Of a stretch of 64,000 bases of DNA, positions 16,391 to 24,469 are shown piece after piece. Position numbers and translations under genes: made by a program. The notes under the pieces are model-generated. The model was given only the letters and a program-made list of their open reading frames with translations. It made no database searches and had not been told where the DNA came from. The stretch covers positions 186,001 to 250,000 of the forward strand of contig NZ_FOSW01000003.1 in assembly GCF_900114385.1 (NCBI RefSeq), given 5' to 3'. Source of the DNA: Geodermatophilus ruber (GTDB lineage Bacteria > Actinomycetota > Actinomycetes > Mycobacteriales > Geodermatophilaceae). Each line of letters begins with the position of its first letter. Position 1 is the stretch's first letter.

Positions 16391-17905
16391 TCACGGCATC
16401 GTTGCGATCGGTTCGCCGGCAACGAGCAGCAGCCGGCAGGCGGGGCGGGCGCGCTCCGCCAGGACGGCCGACAGCGTCGCGGGCGTCTCCCACAGGGCGA
16501 GGGACGCCGGGGCGCCGACGGCCAGCGGCCCGACGGGGTGCTCGGCGCGGGCGGCGTGCCAGCCGCCGTGGGTGGCGGCGTCGAAGGCGTCGAACGGCCG
16601 CAGCCCCGACGCCGGGGTGCGGTGGTCGACGGCGGCGTGCACCCCGCCCCACGGGTCCAGCGGGGTGACCGGGGCGTCGCTGCCGAGGGCCAGCGCGACC
16701 CCGGCGTCGGAGAGGTCGGCGAACGGGTTGGTCGCCCGCGCCCGCTCGACGCCCAGCCGCTCGGCGTACATGCCCGAGTCGCCGCCCCAGGCCGCGTCGA
16801 AGGCCGGCTGCACGCTGGCGACCATCCCCCATGCCCGCATCCGGGAGATCGCCTCGTCCTCGACCATCTCCAGGTGCTCCAGCCGGTGCCGGCAGGCCCG
16901 GACGGCGGCGCCGCCGAGCTCGGCCACGACGACGCCGACCGCGTCGAGCACCTGGCGCACCGCGGCGTCGCCGATGCAGTGGAAGCCGGCCTGGATGCCC
17001 GCGACGGTGCAGGCGCGCACGTGGTGGACCAGCGATGCGGTGTCGAACCGCAGCGCCCCGGAGGTCCCCGGCCGGTCGGCGTAGGGGCGGCTGAGCGCGG
17101 CGGTGTGCGAGCCGAGCGCGCCGTCGCAGAACAGGTCGCCGCCGGCGCCGGCCAGGCCGAGGTCGCGGACCACCTCCAGCCCGCCGCGCTCGGCCAGCTC
17201 CCCCCAGTAGCCGACCACCTGCGGGCCGGGCTCCGCGGCGGCCAGCTCCAGCAGGCCCGCCAGGTCCTCGGCGCCGGAGACCTCCGGCCCGGCCATCTCG
17301 TGCAGGCTGCCGATGCCCAGGGCGGCGGCCGCGGCCCGCGTGGCCCGCTGCGCGGCGCGCCGCCGGCCGGCGCCCACGGCAGCGTAGGCGGCCCGGCGGA
17401 CGGCGTGGTGGGCGTCGAGGCGCAGCCACCCCTCGGGGGCGAAGCCGGGGAGGTCGGCGATGCCCGGCACCCGGTCCAGCAGCGCGGTGGACACCGTGGC
17501 CGAGTGCACGTCGACCCGGGCCAGGTAGGCCGGCCGGTCGCCGACGACGGCGTCCAGGTCGTGCCGGGTCAGCCCGCGGCCCTCCGGCCAGCCGGTCTCG
17601 TCCCAGCCGGTGCCGAGCACGATGCCCGGCGGGGCCGACCGGACGTGGCCGCCGATCGACTCCACGGCGGCGCGCAGGCTCGGGCTCGGGTGGAGGTCGA
17701 GACCGGTGAGGGCCAGCCCGGTCGCCGTGGCGTGCACGTGCGCGTCGACGAAGGCCGGCGTCAGCAGCGCCCCCTCGCCCGCCACGACCCGGTCGCTCGG
17801 CGGGGCGTCGGCGGCCGCGCCGACCCAGGCGATCCGCCCGTCGCGCACCTGCACCGCCCGGCCGGGTGCATCGCCGATGGTCACGCCGGTGACGAGGAGC
17901 GTCAT
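16391..17905 (-). CDS. Amidohydrolase family protein (YtcJ-like) inside the lysine operon
   Basis: 504 aa. A metal-dependent amidohydrolase with the start MTLLVTGVTIGDAPG, the metal motif DAHVHATATG, CRHRLEHLEM and GSDAPVTPLDPW. Characterised relatives hydrolyse formamides, hydantoins or similar amides. It overlaps the kdd stop by 4 nt and precedes kamD, so it is an operon member. It sits where kce is expected in the canonical pathway, yet it is not a Kce (DUF849) protein. The substrate is unknown; hydrolysis of an N-acylated or cyclised pathway intermediate is speculation. Confidence 0.85.
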   Translation of the reverse strand: MTLLVTGVTIGDAPGRAVQVRDGRIAWVGAAADAPPSDRVVAGEGALLTPAFVDAHVHATATGLALTGLDLHPSPSLRAAVESIGGHVRSAPPGIVLGTGWDETGWPEGRGLTRHDLDAVVGDRPAYLARVDVHSATVSTALLDRVPGIADLPGFAPEGWLRLDAHHAVRRAAYAAVGAGRRRAAQRATRAAAAALGIGSLHEMAGPEVSGAEDLAGLLELAAAEPGPQVVGYWGELAERGGLEVVRDLGLAGAGGDLFCDGALGSHTAALSRPYADRPGTSGALRFDTASLVHHVRACTVAGIQAGFHCIGDAAVRQVLDAVGVVVAELGGAAVRACRHRLEHLEMVEDEAISRMRAWGMVASVQPAFDAAWGGDSGMYAERLGVERARATNPFADLSDAGVALALGSDAPVTPLDPWGGVHAAVDHRTPASGLRPFDAFDAATHGGWHAARAEHPVGPLAVGAPASLALWETPATLSAVLAERARPACRLLLVAGEPIATMP

Positions 17906-18951
17906 GCGGCCACCCGCGGGTCGATCAGCGCCCGCACGCCCGGGGTCGACCGGTACAGGTCCAGGGCCAGGGCCGCGTGCCCCGGCGTGTAGCCGTTCCC
18001 GATCAGCATCGTCACGTCCGCCGCCATCCCCTCCGCGCCCAGGGCCGCCGCCGGGAAGGAGGTGGCCATGGAGAAGAAGACCACGGTGCCGCCGGCGGCC
18101 GTCGCCAGGACCGCCCCGTGTTCGGCGCCGGGCGCATCGACGCAGACCACGGTCACCTCGGCGGGGGCGCCCACGGCCGCGGCGACGGCCAGCGGGTCGG
18201 TGGCGTCGGCGACCACCACCCGGTCGGCCAGGCCCGCCGCGGTCAGCGCGGCGGCCTCGGGCTCGTCCCGGACCAGGCCGGTGAGGTCGGTGGCGCCGGC
18301 GGCGCGGGCGGCGGCCAGGCTCAGGCAGCCGGACTTGCCGGCTGCGCCGAGCACGGCGACCGAGCGCGCGGCCGTCCGGCGCACCACCCGGGCGGTGGCG
18401 GCCGGCGCACCGCACACGTCGAGCACGGCCAGGGACACCGGGTCGGGCAGGTCGTCGGGGAGGACGGCGGCGATCGACCGGGCGAAGAGGATCGCCGTCC
18501 CCTCGGCCGGCACCTGCTCGGTACGCCCGTCCCAGCCCGCCAGCCCGTCGGTGAGCGCCAGCGGGGTCAGGGTGAGGGAGACCAGCGTGGCCACGCGCTG
18601 CCCGACCCGCAGGCCGAGCGGCGACTCCGGCCCGACGGCGTCGACGGTGCCGATGAGCATGCCGCCCGAGCCGGTGACCGGGTTCTGCATCTTGCCGCGC
18701 GCGGCGACGATCCCGAGCACGGCCGCGCGCACCGCGGCGCCGTTCCCGCCGCAGGACTCCCGCAGCTGCCGGAAGGAGGCGGCGTCGAGGTTCAGCCGCT
18801 GTACCGCCAGGCGCACCTCGTCCGGACCGATCGCCGGGTCGGGGTCCAGCCGCCGGGCGGCCTGGGGCAGCACCCCGGGCGGCTCGAGGACGCGGTGCAC
18901 CCCCAGCGCCCGCTGCGCCGGCGCGACGTCTGTTGCCATCGGACCCCTCAT
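17902..18951 (-). CDS. kdd: L-erythro-3,5-diaminohexanoate dehydrogenase
   Basis: 349 aa, the family length. GKMQNPVTGSGGMLIGTV and the nucleotide-binding segment SVAVLGAAGKSGCLS are characteristic of Kdd. It oxidatively deaminates 3,5-diaminohexanoate with NAD+ to 5-amino-3-oxohexanoate. First gene of the minus-strand lysine operon. The ATG at 18951 lies 8 nt after TAAGTT (leaderless); a second ATG (18939) with GAGGGG upstream is possible. Divergent from kamA. Confidence 0.92.
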   Translation of the reverse strand: MRGPMATDVAPAQRALGVHRVLEPPGVLPQAARRLDPDPAIGPDEVRLAVQRLNLDAASFRQLRESCGGNGAAVRAAVLGIVAARGKMQNPVTGSGGMLIGTVDAVGPESPLGLRVGQRVATLVSLTLTPLALTDGLAGWDGRTEQVPAEGTAILFARSIAAVLPDDLPDPVSLAVLDVCGAPAATARVVRRTAARSVAVLGAAGKSGCLSLAAARAAGATDLTGLVRDEPEAAALTAAGLADRVVVADATDPLAVAAAVGAPAEVTVVCVDAPGAEHGAVLATAAGGTVVFFSMATSFPAAALGAEGMAADVTMLIGNGYTPGHAALALDLYRSTPGVRALIDPRVAA

Positions 18952-18959
18952 CGACGGAG

Positions 18960-19005
18960 AACTTAGCGTCCAACAGCTGTTCTGCCGAAGATCCTCCCGT
19001 AAGGT
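18960..19005. promoter_or_regulatory. Divergent kdd/kamA promoters sharing a palindrome
   Basis: Minus-strand -10 TAAGTT (18965-18960) serves kdd and plus-strand -10 TAAGGT (19000-19005) serves kamA. The perfect palindrome AACAGCTGTT (18972-18981) lies in the spacer of the first and at the -35 position of the second, well placed for one regulator to control both. No regulator gene is adjacent. Confidence 0.6.
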
Positions 19006-19039
19006 CGCCGATGTCGCGAAGACCGAGGAGGTGCCGGCC

Positions 19040-20422
19040 GTGCTGGAACAGCCCTACGAGTACACCGCCCGGGAGCTGGTCGAGCCCGACTGGCGTCGGC
19101 TGCCCGGCTTCGCCGGCGTGACCGACGAGGAATGGCGCAGCGCCCAGTGGCAGCGCGCCCACTGCGTGAAGAACGTCCGGCAGCTGCGCGGGGTGTACGG
19201 GGGCCTGCTCGACGAATCCTTCTACGCCGACGTCGAGGCCGACCAGGCCGGCCGGGCGACGATGTCGCTGCTGCTGCCGCCGCAGATGCTCAACACGATG
19301 GTGCCCGGCGCGGTGCCCACCACCGCCGCGATGCGCGCCGACCCGGTGCGTCGCTACATGCTCCCGGTCGCCTCCGACCGGCTGCCCGGCGACGCGGCCA
19401 GCCACCCCTACGCCACCCGCGACTCGCTGCACGAGCACGAGATGTGGGCGGTCGAGGGACTCACCCACCGCTACCCCACCAAGGTGCTGGCCGAGCTGCT
19501 CTCCACCTGCCCGCAGTACTGCGGTCACTGCACCCGCATGGACCTGGTGGGCAACTCCACCCCCGCCGTCCCGAAGCTGAGGTTCGAGCTCCGGCCGGTC
19601 GACCGGCAGGAGGCGATGCTCGAGTACCTGCGGGCCACGCCGGGCGTGCGCGACGTCGTCGTCTCCGGCGGCGACGTGGCCAACCTGCCCTTCCGCACCC
19701 TGGAGGCCTTCGTGGCCGGGCTGCTGGAGATCGAGTCGGTCCGCGACATCCGGCTGGCGTCCAAGGCGCTCATGGGCCTGCCCCAGCACTGGCTGCAGGA
19801 CGACGTCGTGGCGGGCATGGGCCGGCTGGCCGCGACCGCCCGCGCCCGCGGGGTCTCCCTCGCCGTGCACACCCACGTCAACGCCGCGCAGCAGGTGACC
19901 CCGCTGGTGGCCGAGGCGGCGCGGGCCATGCTGGCCGCCGGCGTGCGCGACGTGCGCAACCAGGGCGTGCTGCTGCGCGGGGTCAACGCCACCGCGCCCG
20001 AGCTGCTGGACCTGTGCTTCGCGCTGCTCGACGGCGCCTGCGTCACGCCCTACTACTTCTACATGTGCGACATGATCCCCAGCGCCGAGCACTGGCGGGT
20101 CTCGCTGGCCCAGGCGCAGACCCTGCAGCACGACCTCATGGGCTACCTGCCCGGCTTCGCGACGCCGCGGATCGTCTGCGACGTGCCCTACGTCGGCAAG
20201 CGCTGGGTGCACCAGGTCGCCGAGTACGACCGCGAGCGCGGCATCAGCTACTGGACGAAGAACTACCGCACCGGCATCGAGCGCGCCGACGAGGACGCCC
20301 TCGACCGCCGGTACACCTACTACGACCCGATCGACACGCTGCCCGCCCGCGGCCGGGCGTGGTGGCGGGCGCGCGCCGTCGACCCGGTCGCCGCCTCCCG
20401 GGTCACCGCGCCGGCCGGCTGA
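19040..20422 (+). CDS. kamA: Lysine 2,3-aminomutase
   Basis: 460 aa radical-SAM, PLP-dependent enzyme. The cluster motif CxxxCxxC is CPQYCGHC, near residue 155. PYVGKRWVH near residue 385 is the probable PLP-lysine region. It interconverts L-lysine and beta-lysine, the first step of the pathway encoded by the divergent operon. The GTG at 19040 has GAGGAG 9 nt upstream; transcription from TAAGGT would give a leader of about 28 nt. The alternative role, beta-lysine osmolyte synthesis, seems less likely beside kamDE and kdd. Confidence 0.93.
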   Translation: MLEQPYEYTARELVEPDWRRLPGFAGVTDEEWRSAQWQRAHCVKNVRQLRGVYGGLLDESFYADVEADQAGRATMSLLLPPQMLNTMVPGAVPTTAAMRADPVRRYMLPVASDRLPGDAASHPYATRDSLHEHEMWAVEGLTHRYPTKVLAELLSTCPQYCGHCTRMDLVGNSTPAVPKLRFELRPVDRQEAMLEYLRATPGVRDVVVSGGDVANLPFRTLEAFVAGLLEIESVRDIRLASKALMGLPQHWLQDDVVAGMGRLAATARARGVSLAVHTHVNAAQQVTPLVAEAARAMLAAGVRDVRNQGVLLRGVNATAPELLDLCFALLDGACVTPYYFYMCDMIPSAEHWRVSLAQAQTLQHDLMGYLPGFATPRIVCDVPYVGKRWVHQVAEYDRERGISYWTKNYRTGIERADEDALDRRYTYYDPIDTLPARGRAWWRARAVDPVAASRVTAPAG

Positions 20423-20472
20423 CCCCGCGGGCCCGGGTGGCCGCTCCCCCGGCGCGGCGGTAGGCAGGACGG

Positions 20473-21003
20473 ATGACGGCCGGGGGCTCGGAGCTGCGCA
20501 CCGCCCGGCTGTGCCTGCGGCCGTGGACCACCCGCCGCGACGACCTCGCCCGGCTCATCGACCTCTACAGCCGGGAGGAGGTCACCCGCTGGCTGGGCGG
20601 GACCCCGGCGGTCACCCCGCTGGAGCTGGTGGCCCGCTGGGCGGCCGTGCACCCCGCGGACACCCGGTTCGCCGTCCGGGCGATCGAGGTGCTCGGCTCC
20701 GGGGTGGTGGCCGGCACCGTGCTGCTCAAGCCGCTCCCGGACGGCGTCGGCGAGGTCGAGGTGGGCTGGCACCTGCACCCGGACGCGTGGGGCCACGGCT
20801 ACGCCACCGAGGCGGCGCGCGCGGTGATCGAGCGCGGGTTCGCCGCCGGCCTGCCGGAGGTCTACGCCGTCGTCCGGCCCGGGAACACCCGCTCCCTGGC
20901 GGTGTGCCGCCGGCTGGGCATGCAGCCGCTGGGCCGCATGCGGCGCTGGTACGACGTCGAGCTGGAGGTCCACCGGCTGATGGCGCCGGCCGTGGTGGAG
21001 TGA
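20473..21003 (+). CDS. GNAT N-acetyltransferase (RimJ/RimL-like)
   Basis: 176 aa. LRTARLCLRPWTTRRDDLARLIDLY opens a typical RimJ/RimL-like fold; the acetyl-CoA loop is HPDAWGHGYATEAA, and RPGNTRSLAVCRRLGM completes motif B. It acetylates an amine or protein N-terminus. It lies 50 bp after kamA on the same strand. Acetylation of beta-lysine (AblB function) is conceivable from context, but the sequence type is not AblB. Confidence 0.85.
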   Translation: MTAGGSELRTARLCLRPWTTRRDDLARLIDLYSREEVTRWLGGTPAVTPLELVARWAAVHPADTRFAVRAIEVLGSGVVAGTVLLKPLPDGVGEVEVGWHLHPDAWGHGYATEAARAVIERGFAAGLPEVYAVVRPGNTRSLAVCRRLGMQPLGRMRRWYDVELEVHRLMAPAVVE

Positions 21004-21010
21004 GGCCGGG

Positions 21011-21883
21011 TCAGCGCGCCGCGCGCCGTCGGGCCAGGCCCGCCCGGAGGCGGGCCAGGGGCCGCCGCCGCGGCGGCCGGGGGGCCGCGCCCCGCACGTC
21101 GTGGACGTCCAGCTGCGCCGCGTCCTCCGGCGTGGGGGCGGAGCCACCCAGGTGCGCCGGCAGCCACCAGCGGTCCTCCGGCCCGGCCGGCTGCTGCGGG
21201 TAGCTGCGCTGGGCTTCGTCGACCAGCGCCTCCATCGCCGCCCGGATGCGCCGCAGCAGCTGCTGGGTCTTCTCCCCGGGCCCGGGGACGATCGGCTCGC
21301 CGAGGACGACGGTGATGGCCACGTTCCGCCGGAGGTGGACCGGCAGGTTCTTGGTCGCGATCCGCTGCCCGCCCCAGACCGCGGCCGGGATGACCGGCAC
21401 GCCGGCGTCGATCGCCATCCGGGCGACGCCGGCCTTGAGGTCCTTGACCATGAAGCTGCTGCTGATCGTCGCCTCGGGGAAGACGCCGACCACCTGGCCG
21501 TCCTTGAGCGCCCGGACGGCGTGCTCGAAGGCGGCGGCGCCGGCCTTCCGGTCGACCGGGATGTGCTGCATCGCGCGCATGAACGGGCCGGAGAAGCGGT
21601 GCTGGAACACCGAGGCCTTGGCCATGAAGCGGACCAGCCGCCGCCGGGGCAGCGCGGCCAGGCCGAGGAAGGTGAAGTCCAGGTAGCTGACGTGGTTGCT
21701 GCAGAGGACCGCGCCCCCGCTGGCCGGCACGTGCTCGGCGCCCCGCACGTCGAACCGGAAGCCGAGCAGCCGGAACACCAGCAGCGCCAGCCGGATGATC
21801 AGCCGGTAGGGCCGGTCCCGCGGGTCCGGGCGCGGCCCGAGGAGGTCCTTCCGGACGACGTCGACCCACCTGGCGGTGTACAT
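21011..21883 (-). CDS. 1-acyl-sn-glycerol-3-phosphate acyltransferase-like protein
   Basis: 290 aa. The catalytic NHVSYLD and the FPEATISSS segment (replacing EGTR) mark the PlsC fold. An N-terminal hydrophobic stretch (RLIIRLALLVFRLLGF) precedes it, and an Arg/Pro-rich tail ends the protein. ATG 21881-21883 was chosen because it is 6 nt behind TATCGT; the longer open frame upstream is noise. Convergent with the GNAT gene (7 bp). Confidence 0.87.
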   Translation of the reverse strand: MYTARWVDVVRKDLLGPRPDPRDRPYRLIIRLALLVFRLLGFRFDVRGAEHVPASGGAVLCSNHVSYLDFTFLGLAALPRRRLVRFMAKASVFQHRFSGPFMRAMQHIPVDRKAGAAAFEHAVRALKDGQVVGVFPEATISSSFMVKDLKAGVARMAIDAGVPVIPAAVWGGQRIATKNLPVHLRRNVAITVVLGEPIVPGPGEKTQQLLRRIRAAMEALVDEAQRSYPQQPAGPEDRWWLPAHLGGSAPTPEDAAQLDVHDVRGAAPRPPRRRPLARLRAGLARRRAAR

Positions 21884-21889
21884 GGCCGG

Positions 21890-21895
21890 ACGATA
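21890..21895 (-). promoter_or_regulatory. -10 box TATCGT of the acyltransferase gene
   Basis: TATCGT on the minus strand, 6 nt before the ATG: leaderless layout. Confidence 0.55.
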
Positions 21896-21927
21896 GCCGC
21901 CGTCGCGGGATGCCGCCGCGGTGCCGG

Positions 21928-23175
21928 TCACTGCTGCGTGACCTCGACCGCGGCGCGCACCACGGCGCCGAGGTCCCCGGTCTCCCGGTGGATGCGCCGC
22001 TGGAGGTCCGCGCCGGTGCCGCGGGCGAGGACGGCGGCGATCCCGGCTTCGACCCGCTGCGCGTCCCCGGCCTCGGCCAGGGCCGGCCGCACGTGCTCCA
22101 GCAGCGCGGCGACGACGACGGCGGCCGGGGCGGGCCGGCCGGTGCCGGGATGCACCAGGTCGCCGGTGAGGGCCGAGCGGCCGGCCCGCCACCCGGCCGC
22201 GCGCAGCAGCTCGGTGCGGACCGCCGGCGCCGGCACCCCGGCCCGCCACTCGGCCGCGGCGGTGGCCACCAGCCCGCGGACCAGGCCGACCAGGGTGACC
22301 GCGTCCTGCGCGCGCAGGGCGACGTCGGCGATGCGCACCTCGACGGTGGGCCAGCGCGCGGAGAGCCGGGCGTCGAAGTAGACCATCCCGGCGTCCACGA
22401 TCGTCTCGGTGGCCAGCAGCCGGTCGATCAGCCGGTGGTAGGCCGCGGCGTCGCCGAACGGCTCGGTGGGGCCGGCCGAGGGCCAGCGGTTCCAGGCCTG
22501 CGAGCGGAAGCTGGCGTGCCCGCTGTCCCGGCCCAGCCAGAACGGGGAGTTGGCGGTGAGGGCGGTGAGCACCGGCAGCCAGACCCGGATCCGGTCGAGC
22601 ACGGCGACGCCCTCCTCGTCGTCGGCCACCGACACGTGCACGTGGCAGCCGCAGGTCAGCTGCTCCAGCGCGGTCAGCCCGAAGGCGTCGGTCATCACCT
22701 CGTAGCGTTCCCCCGGCGTGGTGACCGGTTCGACCCGGACCGGCGAGCTGGCCAGGGCGGCGACCCGGGCGCCGACGCTGCGGGCCGCGGCGTCCGCCCG
22801 GCCGCGCCAGTGCCGCAGCTCCGCCTCGACCTCGGCCAGGGCGGTGCAGATGCGGGTGCCGAACTCCAGCTGCTGGGCCTTGAGCTCGGGGACCAGCAGC
22901 CCCGGCGGGTCGCCGCCGTCGGCGGCGCCGGAGGCGGCATCATCAGCGGGCTGCTTGCCGGCCCTCTCCCGGTCGGCGCGCTCGTGCTCGGCCACGGTCT
23001 CGCCCTCGCCGCGTCGTGCGGCGACCTCCAGCGCGGCGGGGCCCAGCGGCACCGGCCGACCGGAGGGATCGACGACCAGCAGCTCTTCCTCGACGCCTAC
23101 CGTCCGCACCGGTTCATGATCACCAAAGTCCGGCGGCTGCGCGCGCCGAACCGGCGAGACCCCGGACACTCCCAC
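21928..23175 (-). CDS. Carboxylate-amine ligase, glutamate-cysteine ligase 2 (YbdK) type
   Basis: 415 aa GCS2 protein. TVGVEEELLVVD near the start, ELKAQQLEFGT, CGCHVHVSVADDE and RWPTVEVRIADV are the ATP-grasp-like GCS2 motifs. Relatives ligate glutamate or similar acids to amines; the real substrate in Actinobacteria is mostly unknown. Two GTG starts compete: 23175, directly against a degenerate copy of the dispersed motif, and 23169, which is 6 nt behind that copy's TAACGG. The annotation uses the longer form. Confidence 0.85.
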   Translation of the reverse strand: MGVSGVSPVRRAQPPDFGDHEPVRTVGVEEELLVVDPSGRPVPLGPAALEVAARRGEGETVAEHERADRERAGKQPADDAASGAADGGDPPGLLVPELKAQQLEFGTRICTALAEVEAELRHWRGRADAAARSVGARVAALASSPVRVEPVTTPGERYEVMTDAFGLTALEQLTCGCHVHVSVADDEEGVAVLDRIRVWLPVLTALTANSPFWLGRDSGHASFRSQAWNRWPSAGPTEPFGDAAAYHRLIDRLLATETIVDAGMVYFDARLSARWPTVEVRIADVALRAQDAVTLVGLVRGLVATAAAEWRAGVPAPAVRTELLRAAGWRAGRSALTGDLVHPGTGRPAPAAVVVAALLEHVRPALAEAGDAQRVEAGIAAVLARGTGADLQRRIHRETGDLGAVVRAAVEVTQQ

Positions 23176-23190
23176 CCGTTACCCCCAACT
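23176..23190 (-). repeat. Degenerate copy of the dispersed motif
   Basis: Minus strand AGTTGGGGGTAACGG differs from the 15-bp core at two positions. It abuts the start of the carboxylate-amine ligase gene. Confidence 0.5.
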
Positions 23191-23332
23191 GTTTCGTCAC
23201 AACTGTCCGAGGAGCACTCCCGTGCCCCTCACAGCCGTCCCCACCGGACACACCTGGCCTCCCGCGATTGGTGCCCCGGCGCCGGAGGCGCCGCCCCGAG
23301 GCTGGGTCGGCCCGGCGGAGTCGGGTTCCCTT

Positions 23333-23351
23333 CTGTTGGGGATAACGGTAG
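23333..23351 (+). repeat. Dispersed motif, copy B; left 19-bp direct repeat
   Basis: CTGTTGGGGATAACGGTAG. It is identical over 19 bp to 24285-24303, and both are in the same orientation around the recombinase-like gene. Confidence 0.9.
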
Positions 23352-23354
23352 AAT
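23349..23354 (+). promoter_or_regulatory. -10 box TAGAAT of the recombinase-like gene
   Basis: TAGAAT then 6 nt then ATG 23361. Its first three bases are the end of repeat B, so a protein bound to the repeat would block or touch the promoter. Confidence 0.65.
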
Positions 23355-23360
23355 TGGGTC

Positions 23361-24218
23361 ATGGCAGGTGGATGGCAGGCCCCGCTGCCGGCGATGCCCG
23401 GCCCGCCCGCGGCGCGCGCCTGGCGCCGGCTGACCGCGCCGGAGGGGTACGGGCCCCAGTGGCGCCGGCTCGTGGAGGCCGCGCTCGAGCTCGGCCTGGG
23501 CCCGGATGACCTGGTCGCGGGCGGCCTCGACACGATCGCCGCCGCCCGCGGCTGGAAGCCGGCGACGGTGGCGCTCTACAGCAAGGTCGCCCGGTACGGC
23601 GGGGTGGCGCTGCCCACCGTGCGCACTCCCGAGCCGGACCCGCCGGTCCTCGAGCTGCGGCCGCTGACCGAGATCCGCAGCGAGGCCCCGGAGCACCTGC
23701 GCACGGTGGCCTGGTGCGCGCTGGCGCTGAACTGGCCCGCCACCGTCGGGCAGTTCCGCGCCCTGCGCCGGGACCAGGTGCACAGCACCACGCGCCGGCT
23801 GATCGTCGCGACCGAGGACGGCGAGTGGTCGGTGCCCGGCGCGCGCACGGCGTGGCACGCCTGGGAGGACCGCCGCGCCCAGTTCCCCGCGCTCGCCGAC
23901 AGCCCGTGGGTGCTGCCCGCGCTGCGCCGCGGCCCGGGGCCGGGCTCCGTCGTCGGCGGGCAGCTGTCCACCCAGGCGCTGCAGGTGACCTTCGCCAAGC
24001 ACGCCGTCCGCACCGCGCACCATCTGCGGCACACCGCCCCGCCGTCGCGGCGGGAGCAGGCCGAGGCGCTCGCCGCGGCCTACCTGACCCTCTCCTACGA
24101 CTCCTACCGCCGGCTGGCCCTCGCCGCGGGGGCCGCCCCGGTGAGCCCGCGCGGGGCGGTGCGGGCCGAGCGCAGCGTGGCCAAGGCCGCGCGTCAGGGC
24201 CGGCCGCGGCGGCCCTGA
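23361..24218 (+). CDS. Degenerate tyrosine-recombinase-like protein
   Basis: 285 aa, not a family I can name with certainty. Residues 1-90 are helical like an integrase core-binding domain. Residues 113-140 (LRTVAWCALALNWPATVGQFRALRRDQV) align with the first catalytic box of tyrosine recombinases, but Thr128 stands where the first arginine belongs. HHLRHT (220-225) matches HxxR with Arg223. LTLSYDSYRRL (242-252) offers tyrosines at 246 and 249, but the preceding GH is missing. So the fold is suggested and activity is doubtful. Base composition is like the neighbours. It is flanked by direct copies of a 19-bp repeat. Confidence 0.6.
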   Translation: MAGGWQAPLPAMPGPPAARAWRRLTAPEGYGPQWRRLVEAALELGLGPDDLVAGGLDTIAAARGWKPATVALYSKVARYGGVALPTVRTPEPDPPVLELRPLTEIRSEAPEHLRTVAWCALALNWPATVGQFRALRRDQVHSTTRRLIVATEDGEWSVPGARTAWHAWEDRRAQFPALADSPWVLPALRRGPGPGSVVGGQLSTQALQVTFAKHAVRTAHHLRHTAPPSRREQAEALAAAYLTLSYDSYRRLALAAGAAPVSPRGAVRAERSVAKAARQGRPRRP

Positions 24219-24244
24219 CGCGCGGGCGGAGCGCGGGGCCCCCT

Positions 24245-24260
24245 CCCCCGCTGCCGGGGG
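24245..24260 (+). terminator. Short hairpin after the recombinase-like gene
   Basis: CCCCCG, CTGC, CGGGGG, 27 bp past the stop codon. It has no T-run and is a likely weak terminator. Confidence 0.45.
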
Positions 24261-24284
24261 TGCTCTCCGGCTCGGCCGGCGCCA

Positions 24285-24318
24285 CTGTTGGGGATAACGG
24301 TAGTTCTGGGGATAGCGG
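24285..24318 (+). repeat. Dispersed motif, copy C (right 19-bp repeat) with a second degenerate unit
   Basis: 24285-24303 equals copy B over 19 bp. Directly after it, 24304-24318 (TTCTGGGGATAGCGG) matches the core at 12 of 15 positions, so this site is a tandem pair with an 18-bp period. The rest of the gap 24219-24469 shows no gene. Confidence 0.85.
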
Positions 24319-24469
24319 TCGATCGTCGCGCCCCGGCGGCCACGGGGAGAGCCCGCGCCTCGGGGGCAGGCCGGGCGCGTCCCGGGCCCGTCGGCATCGA
24401 GCCGCCGGGCATCCCATCCCGGCCGCCATCCGGACGGGCGTTCGAAGCGGTGTCCGGCGCGCGCGCCGC

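Noticed and set aside
16391..20212. A 1273-codon minus-strand open frame reading through kdd and kamA
   Set aside because: Only its 3' part (the amidohydrolase, from 17905) is coding. The rest is a shadow of kdd and of the opposite-strand kamA.
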